Shown piece by piece: positions 38,039 to 45,136 of a stretch of DNA of 45,936 nucleotides. Source of the DNA: an uncultured Opitutaceae bacterium (GTDB lineage: Bacteria; Verrucomicrobiota; Verrucomicrobiia; Opitutales; Opitutaceae); the NCBI GenBank assembly GCA_903862595.1, contig CAIOYO010000003.1, positions 1 through 45,936 of the forward strand, in the 5' to 3' direction. Positions within the stretch are counted from its first letter, which is position 1. Every line of letters begins with the position of its first letter. The translations under genes and the position numbers were made by a program. A model generated the notes under the pieces. That model saw only the letters and a list, made by a program, of their open reading frames with translations. It was not told the DNA's origin and made no database searches.

Positions 38039-38369
38039 CAGCGTTGTTGATCAGCCAGCGGCGGAGACGCGGGGTGCTTTCCGCGAAGCCGCTCGCGAGC
38101 GCCGCGATTTCCGCCGGGGTCAGGCCACCGGGCGATTCCTCCAACCGCGTTTCCAAGGCCCCGCATTGCGCGGAGAAGAGGCTCAACCCAAGCTGGAACG
38201 AAGTGCCTTTCAGGCTGTGCAACAGTGCGATCTGCCGGGCCGGTTTCTCGCGACCGATGGTCTCCAGCAGACCCTTGGTTTCCTCCAAGTAGGTGCCGAC
38301 GAGCTCACGCGTGTTGGCGAGGCCGACGAGCGTGATGAGCTGATCGATGGGGTGCGACGAGCCCGACAT
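38028..38369 (-). CDS. HPt (histidine phosphotransfer) domain protein
   Basis: A 113-residue single-domain phosphotransfer protein, a likely shuttle between a hybrid kinase and response regulators. The phospho-accepting His51 lies in ALLHSLKGTSFQLG, the HPt signature, flanked by amphipathic helices (DQLITLVGLANTRELVGTYL and LFSAQCGALETRLEESP). ATG 38369 begins MSGSSHPIDQ. It is convergent with and overlaps the response-regulator gene by 11 bp at the 3' ends. Its small size and lone domain fit HPt proteins rather than CheA fragments. Confidence 0.88.
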   Translation of the reverse strand: MSGSSHPIDQLITLVGLANTRELVGTYLEETKGLLETIGREKPARQIALLHSLKGTSFQLGLSLFSAQCGALETRLEESPGGLTPAEIAALASGFAESTPRLRRWLINNAAKS

Positions 38370-38496
38370 CCGAGTACGTTGACACGTCGAGGGACGGCGC
38401 GGCGAGGGTTAAGGTTTGGGTAATTTCACGCACTAACGGGCGCGGGACCCGGAAAAACACTCGCCCGACCCCCGGGGTCGCGGCTTTGAATGAGCG

Positions 38497-39402
38497 ATGC
38501 CTTTGTGGGAAACCAAAGCCGAGATCGCGCGGGACGCCGTGCCTGCCGTGGAAGAGCTCCTTGCCGAGGGCGAGGACGGGCGCCTGATGGTGCTTGAGGA
38601 CAAGATCGCCGGACGCGCGTGGGTCGCCGGCTACTTCGAGGACCGCGGCGCCGCCGAGCGGGAGTGGCCGGCTCTTCTCGCCCGCCTGCCCGCCGAGGCC
38701 GCCGTCCAACCGAGCACCCTTCGCGAATTGGCGGACGAGGACTGGCGCGATAGCTACAAGGCGCACTTCCACGCGTGGCGTTTCGGCCGGCTGCACTGGG
38801 TGCCGATCTGGCAGCGCGAGACACATCCGATCCCGGCCGGCGAGGTCGTGATCTGGCTCGATCCCGGTCTCGCCTTCGGCACGGGAAACCATGAAACCAC
38901 GCGGCTGTGCTGCGAGCGGCTCGCGGCGTATGCCGAAGAGCGCGAGCGCGCGGCTCCGCTTGCGCCGGGCACGGCGCGTCCCGAGCGCGTGATCGATGCA
39001 GGCTGCGGCTCAGGGATCCTCGCGCTGTCGGCCTACCGACTTGGTTTCCGGAACGTCGCGGGCTTCGACAACGATCCCGAAGCGGTGCGGGTGAGCGCGG
39101 AGAACGCGGTGCTCAACGAACTCGGCGAGGCCGTACCCTTCGCCGTCGCCGATCTGGTCACCGGACTCACCGGCCGTCAGGCCGAGCTGGTGCTCGCCAA
39201 CATCCAGGCGGACGTGCTGATGGCCTTTGCCGATCGTCTGCTGGACGCGGTGGCGCCGGGCGGTTGGTTGGTGCTGAGCGGGATTCTGGCGACGGAGCGC
39301 GACACCGTACAGGCGGCCTTCGTCGGCCGCGCACCGGGATGGCGCTGCGAAAGCCGCATCCTCGGCGAATGGAGCGACGTCGTGCTGCGCCGTCCGGTGT
39401 GA
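38497..39402 (+). CDS. prmA: Ribosomal protein L11 methyltransferase
   Basis: A 301-residue SAM-dependent enzyme that trimethylates ribosomal protein L11. Conserved blocks include [40 protein letters not shown] (about 124-143), the SAM motif [20 protein letters not shown] (about 163-182), [18 protein letters not shown] and the catalytic-loop region [15 protein letters not shown] (about 228-242). The N-terminus is shorter in substrate-recognition sequence than some, but all the core motifs are there. The ATG at 38497 is preceded by a 127-bp gap from the HPt gene. It is convergent with the AmaP-like gene, whose stop lies 34 bp away. Confidence 0.94.
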   Translation: MPLWETKAEIARDAVPAVEELLAEGEDGRLMVLEDKIAGRAWVAGYFEDRGAAEREWPALLARLPAEAAVQPSTLRELADEDWRDSYKAHFHAWRFGRLHWVPIWQRETHPIPAGEVVIWLDPGLAFGTGNHETTRLCCERLAAYAEERERAAPLAPGTARPERVIDAGCGSGILALSAYRLGFRNVAGFDNDPEAVRVSAENAVLNELGEAVPFAVADLVTGLTGRQAELVLANIQADVLMAFADRLLDAVAPGGWLVLSGILATERDTVQAAFVGRAPGWRCESRILGEWSDVVLRRPV

Positions 39403-39436
39403 GCGCGGCCCCGGCTCCGGAATCTGAACGGCGGCG

Positions 39437-39850
39437 TCAGAACCCCGACTCGTGGGGCGCGACGCCGACCACCTTGATCTCGATGCGGCCGATCTCCTTC
39501 ACACCGAGGTTCTGGCGGTAGATTTCGCCGATTTCCTCGGTCAGGTAACCTTGGATCGCGTCGAGTCGGGCGTCCGGCCGGATGCGCAGGCGCAGCTCCG
39601 TGTGGAACAGACCGCCCTTGCGGGACACCCGGGCGCGGGCGGAGGCGATGCCGCGGACCTGCTCGCAGCAGGTTTCCAGCACGCGGTGCAGCGCCTCGCG
39701 GGAAATCTCCAGCCGCCCCTGTTCGCTTCGGGCGAGGATGAGCGACGAGGGTGCCCTCAGCACCAGGAACACCACGACCAGCGCCAGCACGCCCCAGAAC
39801 GCGATGAAGGCAAGTGCGGTCGGTGACAGGACGTCGATCAACGGGGGCAC
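39437..39850 (-). CDS. AmaP-like membrane anchor with Asp23-type domain
   Basis: A 137-residue protein with one N-terminal transmembrane helix (TALAFIAFWGVLALVVVFLV, about residues 11-30) and a cytoplasmic Asp23/DUF322-like domain with EISREALHRVLETCCEQVRG, RVSRKGGLFHTELRLRIRP and IGEIYRQNLGVKEIGRIEIK. This is the architecture of Staphylococcus AmaP, which tethers Asp23 to the membrane (two helices there, one here). It is the last minus-strand gene after accB-accC-Asp23, so it may anchor the Asp23 protein. The 180-bp gap to the preceding gene is large, so cotranscription is not certain. Confidence 0.75.
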   Translation of the reverse strand: MPPLIDVLSPTALAFIAFWGVLALVVVFLVLRAPSSLILARSEQGRLEISREALHRVLETCCEQVRGIASARARVSRKGGLFHTELRLRIRPDARLDAIQGYLTEEIGEIYRQNLGVKEIGRIEIKVVGVAPHESGF

Positions 39851-40030
39851 GGCAGGAAACTGGCGATGGGAAACATCCGGGGCAATGCGTGAGTCGGGCT
39901 GTCTCGTGACCGATGCTCGCCCCAGTCTCTAGCCTCTTGATCGGTGCGGCGCGTCGGCGCGGCGAGATCGGGCTCGTTCGGTGTCCGGCGAGACGGCGGC
40001 ACGCGCGCAGCGCGGTGACGGGGCGTGCCC

Positions 40031-40480
40031 TTAATCTGTGGCCGGCGCGTCCGGCCAAGCCTCGTCGTTGGCTTCGGACCGGTTGGCGTCGGAGGCGGGG
40101 AGACGAACACCCTCGATGATGATATCGACGCGGGAGACATCGTTGCCGGTCATGGCGATGACCTGGCGCCGGACGGCCATCTGGGCCTCGTAGGCGGTGC
40201 GGCCGATTTCCGCGCCGAAGTACACCGCGATGCGGAGCTCGAGGGCGTAGGCGCCGGAGGCTTCCTCGATGACGCGTACGCCGCGGGATTCAGATTCGCG
40301 CTTGGAGAACAACTCGCTGAGACCATCGGCGAGGCCGCCGCCGACGGACGCGACGCCCTTGACGTGGAGGGCGGCGAGGCGGGCGATGCTGGCGACGACG
40401 GCGTGGTTGATCTTGATCTCACCGAGCTCCGGCTGGTCGTCGATCCGGGTCGGCGGGGTAAAGTCCGGGCTGGAGCGCAT
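40031..40480 (-). CDS. Asp23/Gls24 (YqhY-type) family protein
   Basis: A 149-residue alkaline-shock/Gls24 protein. ATG 40480 (MRSSPDFTPPTRIDDQPE) is preferred over a TTG 36 bases upstream. The family pattern is clear: LGEIKINHAVVASIARLAAL, HVKGVASVGGG, ALELRIAVYFGAEIG, QMAVRRQVIAMTGNDVSRVD and IIIEGVRLP. Bacillus YqhY, encoded after accB-accC, belongs to the same family; mutants without YqhY gain suppressors in acetyl-CoA carboxylase. Here accC lies 114 bp upstream on the same strand, with two hairpins in between (see 40521-40577). AmaP-like follows. Function in fatty-acid synthesis control is inference from that precedent. Confidence 0.85.
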   Translation of the reverse strand: MRSSPDFTPPTRIDDQPELGEIKINHAVVASIARLAALHVKGVASVGGGLADGLSELFSKRESESRGVRVIEEASGAYALELRIAVYFGAEIGRTAYEAQMAVRRQVIAMTGNDVSRVDIIIEGVRLPASDANRSEANDEAWPDAPATD

Positions 40481-40520
40481 GTCGAGTGAGTACGCGAGCC
40501 GGGCCTGAAGTTGCAAGAAA

Positions 40521-40577
40521 CCTTGCGGAATCGCGCAAGGCTCTGGCCGGGGTGACGCGTGGTGTGCGGCCCCGGCC
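40521..40577 (-). terminator. Two hairpins between accC and Asp23 gene
   Basis: Read on the minus strand, ccttgcg/cgcaagg form a perfect 7-bp stem with a 6-nt loop (40540-40521), followed by tttcttgc. This is a plausible weak terminator or attenuator. Nearer accC, ggccgggg and ccccggcc (40577-40570 and 40552-40545) form a perfect 8-bp stem around a 17-nt loop. Together they suggest that accC and Asp23 transcripts may be partly uncoupled. Confidence 0.55.
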
Positions 40578-40594
40578 GAGGTGGGTCACTGACC

Positions 40595-41959
40595 TCAGCT
40601 GAAGAGATCGGTCGGGGTGCGCGCCATGAACTCTTCCATGTACGCGGTGGTGGCCTTGCCCTCGATGAAGACCGGATCGCTCATGATCGCCTTGTGGAGG
40701 GGGATCGTGGTCTTGATGCCACGGATGTAGTACTCGCTGAGGGCGCGGTACATCCGGCCGAGGGCCGTCTTGCGGTCCGGGCCGTAGGCGATGAGCTTGC
40801 CGATCATCGAATCGTAGTACGGCGGGATCGCGTAGCCGGAGTAGGCATGGCTATCGACGCGGATTCCGGGGCCGCCGGGAGCGTAGTAGAGGTCGATGAC
40901 TCCCGGGGACGGGATGAAATTGCGGGCGGGGTCCTCGGCGTTGATCCGGCACTCGATCGCGTGGCGGTTGAACTGGATATCCCCTTGGTCGAATTCGAGC
41001 TTTTCGCCGTTGGCGATCCGGATCTGCTGCTTGATCAGATCGATGCCGGTCACCTCCTCGGTCACCGGATGCTCCACCTGGATGCGGGTGTTCATCTCGA
41101 TGAAGTAGAAGTTACCCTTGGCATCGACGAGGAACTCGATGGTACCGGCGTTTTCGTAGGACGCGGCCTCGGCGGCCTTGACGGCGGCCTTGCCCATGGT
41201 CTTGCGGAGGCTGGACGTCAGGAACGGGGAGGGGGATTCCTCGATCAGCTTCTGGTGGCGGCGCTGCACGGAGCAGTCGCGCTCGCCCAGATGGATCACC
41301 TTGCCATGGCTGTCCGCCAGGATCTGGAACTCGATGTGGCGGGGCTTCTCGATGTACTTCTCGATGTAGACCGCGCCATTGCCGAAGGCCTTCTCGGCCT
41401 CGTTGCGGGCGACGTGGTACTCCTTGGCGAAAGACACATCGTTGTGCGCGATGCGCATGCCGCGCCCGCCGCCGCCTGCGACCGCCTTGATGATCACCGG
41501 ATAGCCGATCTTGCGGGCGGTGCGGACCGCCTCGTTTTCGCTGTCCACCGGACCATCCGAGCCTGGAACTGTCGGCACGCCCGCCTTCCGGACCGTGTCC
41601 TTGGCGACTGCCTTGTCGCCCATCATCTTGATGCTCTTGGACTTAGGCCCAATGAACTTGATGTTGCAGGATTCGCACTGCTCGGCGAACTTGGCGTTTT
41701 CGGACAGGAAACCGTAGCCGGGGTGGATGGCGTCGACGTCGGCGATTTCGGCGGCGCTGATGATGCGGTCGGCGCGCAGGTAGCTATCGCTGCTCTTGGG
41801 ACCGCCGATGCAGATGGCCTCGTCGGCGAGCTGGACGTGGAGCGACTGGACGTCGGCCTCCGAGTAGACGGCGAGCGTCTTGATTCCCAGCTCGCGGCAT
41901 GCGCGGACGATGCGCAGGGCAATTTCGCCGCGGTTGGCGATGAGGACCTTCTGGATCAT
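40595..41959 (-). CDS. accC: Acetyl-CoA carboxylase, biotin carboxylase subunit
   Basis: A 454-residue ATP-grasp enzyme that carboxylates the biotin on AccB, the first half-reaction of fatty acid synthesis. The N-terminus [20 protein letters not shown] is canonical. The motifs [33 protein letters not shown] (ATP-binding), [53 protein letters not shown] and [11 protein letters not shown] are all intact. It lies 116 bp downstream of accB on the same strand, with a long nested hairpin in that gap. The Asp23-type gene follows. ATG at 41959. Confidence 0.98.
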   Translation of the reverse strand: MIQKVLIANRGEIALRIVRACRELGIKTLAVYSEADVQSLHVQLADEAICIGGPKSSDSYLRADRIISAAEIADVDAIHPGYGFLSENAKFAEQCESCNIKFIGPKSKSIKMMGDKAVAKDTVRKAGVPTVPGSDGPVDSENEAVRTARKIGYPVIIKAVAGGGGRGMRIAHNDVSFAKEYHVARNEAEKAFGNGAVYIEKYIEKPRHIEFQILADSHGKVIHLGERDCSVQRRHQKLIEESPSPFLTSSLRKTMGKAAVKAAEAASYENAGTIEFLVDAKGNFYFIEMNTRIQVEHPVTEEVTGIDLIKQQIRIANGEKLEFDQGDIQFNRHAIECRINAEDPARNFIPSPGVIDLYYAPGGPGIRVDSHAYSGYAIPPYYDSMIGKLIAYGPDRKTALGRMYRALSEYYIRGIKTTIPLHKAIMSDPVFIEGKATTAYMEEFMARTPTDLFS

Positions 41960-41987
41960 GTGAAAGGGGAACGGGTTGGAGAAAAGG

Positions 41988-42059
41988 CGAGCCGCTAAGG
42001 GCCGGCCGGGAACGTCGCGGGAGGGTATCCCGGCGATCCGGCCGAATCCTAGCGGCTCG
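41988..42059 (-). promoter_or_regulatory. Nested hairpin between accB and accC
   Basis: cgagccgcta (41988-41997) pairs perfectly over 10 bp with tagcggctcg (42050-42059). Inside it, ggccgg (42000-42005) pairs with ccggcc (42038-42043), and ccggg (42006-42010) with cccgg (42029-42033). The result is an extended imperfect hairpin in the 116-bp intercistronic gap, without a T-run. It may set the ratio of AccB to AccC by RNA stability or processing. Confidence 0.6.
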
Positions 42060-42075
42060 GCTCAGGAGCGAGACC

Positions 42076-42576
42076 TTAGTCGCGTTTGACCTTGAAGAGC
42101 TTCTGCCCGTATTCGACGGGCTGACCGTTTTCGACGAGGACCTCGACGATCGAGCCCTTCAGCTCGGACTGGATCTCGTTCATGATCTTCATGGCCTCGA
42201 TAATGCAGACCACGGACGTCTCGGAGACCTTGGTGCCGATCTCGGCGAACGGCTTACTCTCCGGGGACGAAGCCCGGTAGAACGTCCCGACCATCGGGGA
42301 CTTGATGTAGGCGATCCCGACTTCGTCGCCGCCGGGGTTGCCGGCTGGGGCGGTGGACGCCGGACCGGCCGCAGCTTGGGCCCGGGGGGCTGCCACTGCC
42401 TCGATCAGCGGAGCGTCCGCGTAGGTCGTGCTCGCGATCCGGCTGGTATGGACCAGCGGAACCGCGTCGGCGCCGCGCTTGATCTTGATCTTAAAACCCT
42501 CCTCCTCGAGCTCGAAAGCTGTGAGGTCGGAGCGTTTCATCAGGTCGATGACTTGTTTGATCTGTTTGAGGTCCAA
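42076..42576 (-). CDS. accB: Acetyl-CoA carboxylase, biotin carboxyl carrier protein
   Basis: A 166-residue carrier that moves carboxyl-biotin between the two halves of acetyl-CoA carboxylase. The biotinylated lysine is Lys130 in [12 protein letters not shown]. The N-terminal domain [17 protein letters not shown] is the family start and is read from a TTG codon (42576-42574). An in-frame TAA lies ten codons upstream with no ATG, GTG or TTG between, so the TTG is well supported. A Pro/Ala-rich linker covers about residues 63-85, followed by [20 protein letters not shown] and VCIIEAMK of the biotinyl domain. accC follows after 116 bp. Confidence 0.96.
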   Translation of the reverse strand: MDLKQIKQVIDLMKRSDLTAFELEEEGFKIKIKRGADAVPLVHTSRIASTTYADAPLIEAVAAPRAQAAAGPASTAPAGNPGGDEVGIAYIKSPMVGTFYRASSPESKPFAEIGTKVSETSVVCIIEAMKIMNEIQSELKGSIVEVLVENGQPVEYGQKLFKVKRD

Positions 42577-42960
42577 GGTTGAGCCTGGGTTAAGGTGCGG
42601 GAGGAGTTAGTGTCCCCACGCGAGGTACCGTTCAAAAACATTCCCGGTTTTTGTGCAATCCCGTATTTTCGGGCCCTTTTTCGCGAAAAAAGCCCCAAAA
42701 CAGGCAAAAAAAGCCGGTTTTTGGGTCACTTAGACCCCTTCGTACTTTCGCGTTTTTCGCGAGTCGAAAGCCGCTCGCGGAACACATGGGTGAGTAAGCG
42801 GTTTTCGGGGCCGAAAGGCAAGATTCTTCGGAAAACCCCGGCGATTCCCCGGCGATACGCTGGTTTTGGGCGGTATTTCGCGCCTTGAATTCGTCGGGTG
42901 TTTCGCGTGGTTGCGAAACCTCTGGACGTGGGCAGCGTCTTCCTCGTATCCCCATTCTTG
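42577..42960. promoter_or_regulatory. Structured AT-rich divergent region (accB leader / sulfatase upstream)
   Basis: No gene is visible in this 384-bp gap between accB (minus) and the sulfatase (plus). The stretch from about 42640 to 42790 is poorer in GC than its surroundings and holds several symmetrical elements: a perfect palindrome tttttcgcgaaaaa (42676-42689); a hairpin of cccaaaa (42693-42699) with ttttggg (42718-42724) enclosing ggc/gcc; and ctttcg (42745-42750) with cgaaag (42765-42770) around cgcg-ttttt-cgcg. On the minus strand this could be a long accB leader. It also should contain the sulfatase promoter. I cannot assign specific -35/-10 boxes or a known riboswitch class. Confidence 0.5.
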
Positions 42961-44295
42961 ATGACCCCGACCCCCGCTTTGGTCCTGCGTTTCCTCGGCC
43001 TGTCTTTGCTTGGACTGCTGTTCTCCGGGGTAGGGGTGGCAGCCGAGGCGGTGCGGCCGCCGAACATCATCTTCATTTTGGCCGACGATTACGGGGTGGG
43101 CGAAGTGGGGAGCTATGGCTCGGATCACTTCCGCACCCCGAATCTCGACCGGCTTGCTGGGGAAGGCGTCCGGTTCACGCGGGCCTACACGGTTCCGCTC
43201 TGCGGACCCTCCCGGGCGCTGATCCTGACGGGTCGGTACGGATTCCGGACCGGGGCGACCAATCAGGATGCGACCGGCGAATTCACCCCGGAGGCCGAGA
43301 TCATGACGCCCAAGCTGCTCAAAGCGGCGGGCTATGTGACCTCTTCCGTGGGCAAGTGGGGGCAGTTACCGCAGGCCCCGGCGGCCTTCGGATTCGACGA
43401 TTCCTTCAAGTTTCAGGGCTCCGGCGCCTACTGGAACACGCAGGAACGGTCGAAAAACTACCAAGTGAACGGCAAGACGATCCCCTTGGGCGATGGGGAG
43501 TACCTCCCCGACCTCATGCACCGCCATGTGGTGGACTTCATCCGGAAGAACCAGGAACGGCCGTTCTACATCTATTACTCCCTCTCCCATGTCCATTCAG
43601 ACATCCTGCGGACACCGGATAGCCGTCCGGGGCTACGGGACCTGTATGCGGACAATGTCGCCTACATGGACAAGCTGGTCGGCCAGCTGATGGACGAATT
43701 GGACCGTCTGAAGCTGCGGGAGCGGACCGTGGTGGTGTTCATGGGAGACAACGGCTCGGCCAAGGCGCGGGCGGACCGGGCAACGATCGGGGGGCGGCGG
43801 CTTCTGGGTGAGAAAGGATCCATGCAGGACGGTGGTGGTTTGGTGCCGTTCATCGTCAGCTGGCGCGGAACGGCCCCGGCGGGCCAAGTGACGGATGCGC
43901 TGACGGACGCCAGCGACCTCTTCCCGACCTTCGCCGAGCTTGCGGGCGTGCCTTTGCCGGCGGGCCGGGTGATTGATGGCCGGAGCTTCGCGCCACGGCT
44001 GCGCGGGTCGGATGTGCCGCACCGTACCTGGGTTTTCAACCAACTGGCGCGGAACTGGTGGGTGCGGAACGCGGGTTTCAAGCTCAACCAATCTGGCGAA
44101 CTTTTCGACCTCAGCCGGGCTCCCTTTGCGGAGCGTCCGGTGCCTGCTGGTTCCGGCGGCCCGGCCGCGGAGGCGGCACGGCGCGAACTGCAGACGGTCC
44201 TCGATCAACTCAACCCGGCGGGTGGCATCCCGGACCGTGGCGACCCTTCAGGGCGTCACAAGCGCAAGCTCGAGCGCGAGCGCAAGGGCGAATGA
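42961..44295 (+). CDS. Sulfatase (type I, formylglycine-dependent), exported
   Basis: A 444-residue alkaline-phosphatase-superfamily arylsulfatase-like enzyme. ATG 42961 gives a signal sequence (MTPTPALVLRFLGLSLLGLL...VAAEA); the frame is open for 21 more codons but they lack a leader. Metal ligands begin with ADDYGVGEVG (about residues 40-49). The modified cysteine motif is CGPSRALILTGR (about 81-92), fitting CxPSR for conversion to formylglycine. A second metal site is MGDNGSAKARAD (about 261-272), and KGSMQDGGG (about 288-296) contributes the usual Lys region. No maturase (anSME/FGE) is in the window. It would remove sulfate from polysaccharides or other esters; substrate unknown. The C-terminal tail is basic (GRHKRKLERERKGE). 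Confidence 0.92.
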   Translation: MTPTPALVLRFLGLSLLGLLFSGVGVAAEAVRPPNIIFILADDYGVGEVGSYGSDHFRTPNLDRLAGEGVRFTRAYTVPLCGPSRALILTGRYGFRTGATNQDATGEFTPEAEIMTPKLLKAAGYVTSSVGKWGQLPQAPAAFGFDDSFKFQGSGAYWNTQERSKNYQVNGKTIPLGDGEYLPDLMHRHVVDFIRKNQERPFYIYYSLSHVHSDILRTPDSRPGLRDLYADNVAYMDKLVGQLMDELDRLKLRERTVVVFMGDNGSAKARADRATIGGRRLLGEKGSMQDGGGLVPFIVSWRGTAPAGQVTDALTDASDLFPTFAELAGVPLPAGRVIDGRSFAPRLRGSDVPHRTWVFNQLARNWWVRNAGFKLNQSGELFDLSRAPFAERPVPAGSGGPAAEAARRELQTVLDQLNPAGGIPDRGDPSGRHKRKLERERKGE

Positions 44296-44300
44296 GGCGG

Positions 44301-44356
44301 CTCTGAGGCGTCGGATCCCGAAGGCGTAGCGGATCGACGCGGGCGACCTCTCAGAG
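44301..44356. terminator. Long imperfect hairpin between convergent genes
   Basis: ctctgag (44301-44307) pairs with ctcagag (44350-44356), and cgtcggatcc just inside pairs imperfectly with ggatcgacg, in the 75-bp gap between the ends of the sulfatase and DUF6428 genes. No strong T-run is present. It may act as a bidirectional 3' end or merely be a stable structure. Confidence 0.4.
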
Positions 44357-44370
44357 TCCAGCGGCTCGGA

Positions 44371-44895
44371 TCAGCAGCAGCCTTGGGTCGCTCCCCGGCC
44401 GGACGGGACGCAGAGTTCCTTGGCCAGGCAGTCGGTGTGCTTGGAGCCGAGCTGCAGCACGAGACGGTCGTCCTCGCGTTTTGCCGAAGCGACGACGAGT
44501 TGGACGACGTTGCAGGTCTCGTATTCGAGCTCCACTGGCAGATCCTCCGTGCCGAGCACCGGCGCGGCGTGAGCGAAGGCTTTGAGCAGCTTTCCGCCGG
44601 TGATCCGGTGGTCGACATCGTCGCCCACCCACGTCTGCAGCAGGCACGTCACCAGCCGGCGGACGGTCCCGCCGCAGTCCACGAAGTCCTTCTGCACGCG
44701 GCCGACCTCGGTCACGTGGAAGTGCGGCTCGATCGCCTCCCCGTCGGTCCACAACACGGTGAGGGGCAGATCGGGTGCCGCGGCGAGCGCTGCCTTGAGC
44801 TGCGAAACGGTCATGCCGGCTCCCGGGCTCGCGGGGGTGGGCTCGCGGCAGGCGCAGGCGGGATCAGAGCACGCAGGATCGATCGCCGAGTTCAT
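44371..44895 (-). CDS. DUF6428 family protein with Cys-rich tails
   Basis: A 174-residue protein. Its central part is the DUF6428 domain: MTVSQLKAALAAAPDLPLTV (from residue 28), EPHFHVTEVGRVQKDFVDCG (about 56-75), WVGDDVDHRITGGKLLKAF (about 89-107) and LQLGSKHTDCLAKELC (about 146-161). Before it lies a short Cys-rich leader, PACSDPACACREP, and at the end GATQGCC, so if ATG 44895 is used there are three N-terminal and two C-terminal cysteines. Starting at residue 28 (44814) would remove the leader. From memory, DUF6428 genes occur near arsenic-resistance operons in other bacteria; no ars genes are here. The biochemical function is unknown. Confidence 0.8.
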   Translation of the reverse strand: MNSAIDPACSDPACACREPTPASPGAGMTVSQLKAALAAAPDLPLTVLWTDGEAIEPHFHVTEVGRVQKDFVDCGGTVRRLVTCLLQTWVGDDVDHRITGGKLLKAFAHAAPVLGTEDLPVELEYETCNVVQLVVASAKREDDRLVLQLGSKHTDCLAKELCVPSGRGATQGCC

Positions 44896-45136
44896 GGGGG
44901 AAATAAAAAGGACTTCGGGTCCGAACTCAACCGCGCCGTGCGCCCCAGCCCGACCCTCTTGGGGTATCCGCTTCAGGACGGTTGGCCTCGTGGGGGCTGT
45001 GAGGGGTGCGGGAGCCCCCTGAGAGCGCGGTCAGACGCCACGGTTAGGGGATGGGGTAACCCTCTCTCCTGCGCGTTCTTATCCCTTTGCGTCTCCCGAT
45101 TTTTTCCGCGATGAACGCATCGGGCGTATCGCTCCA

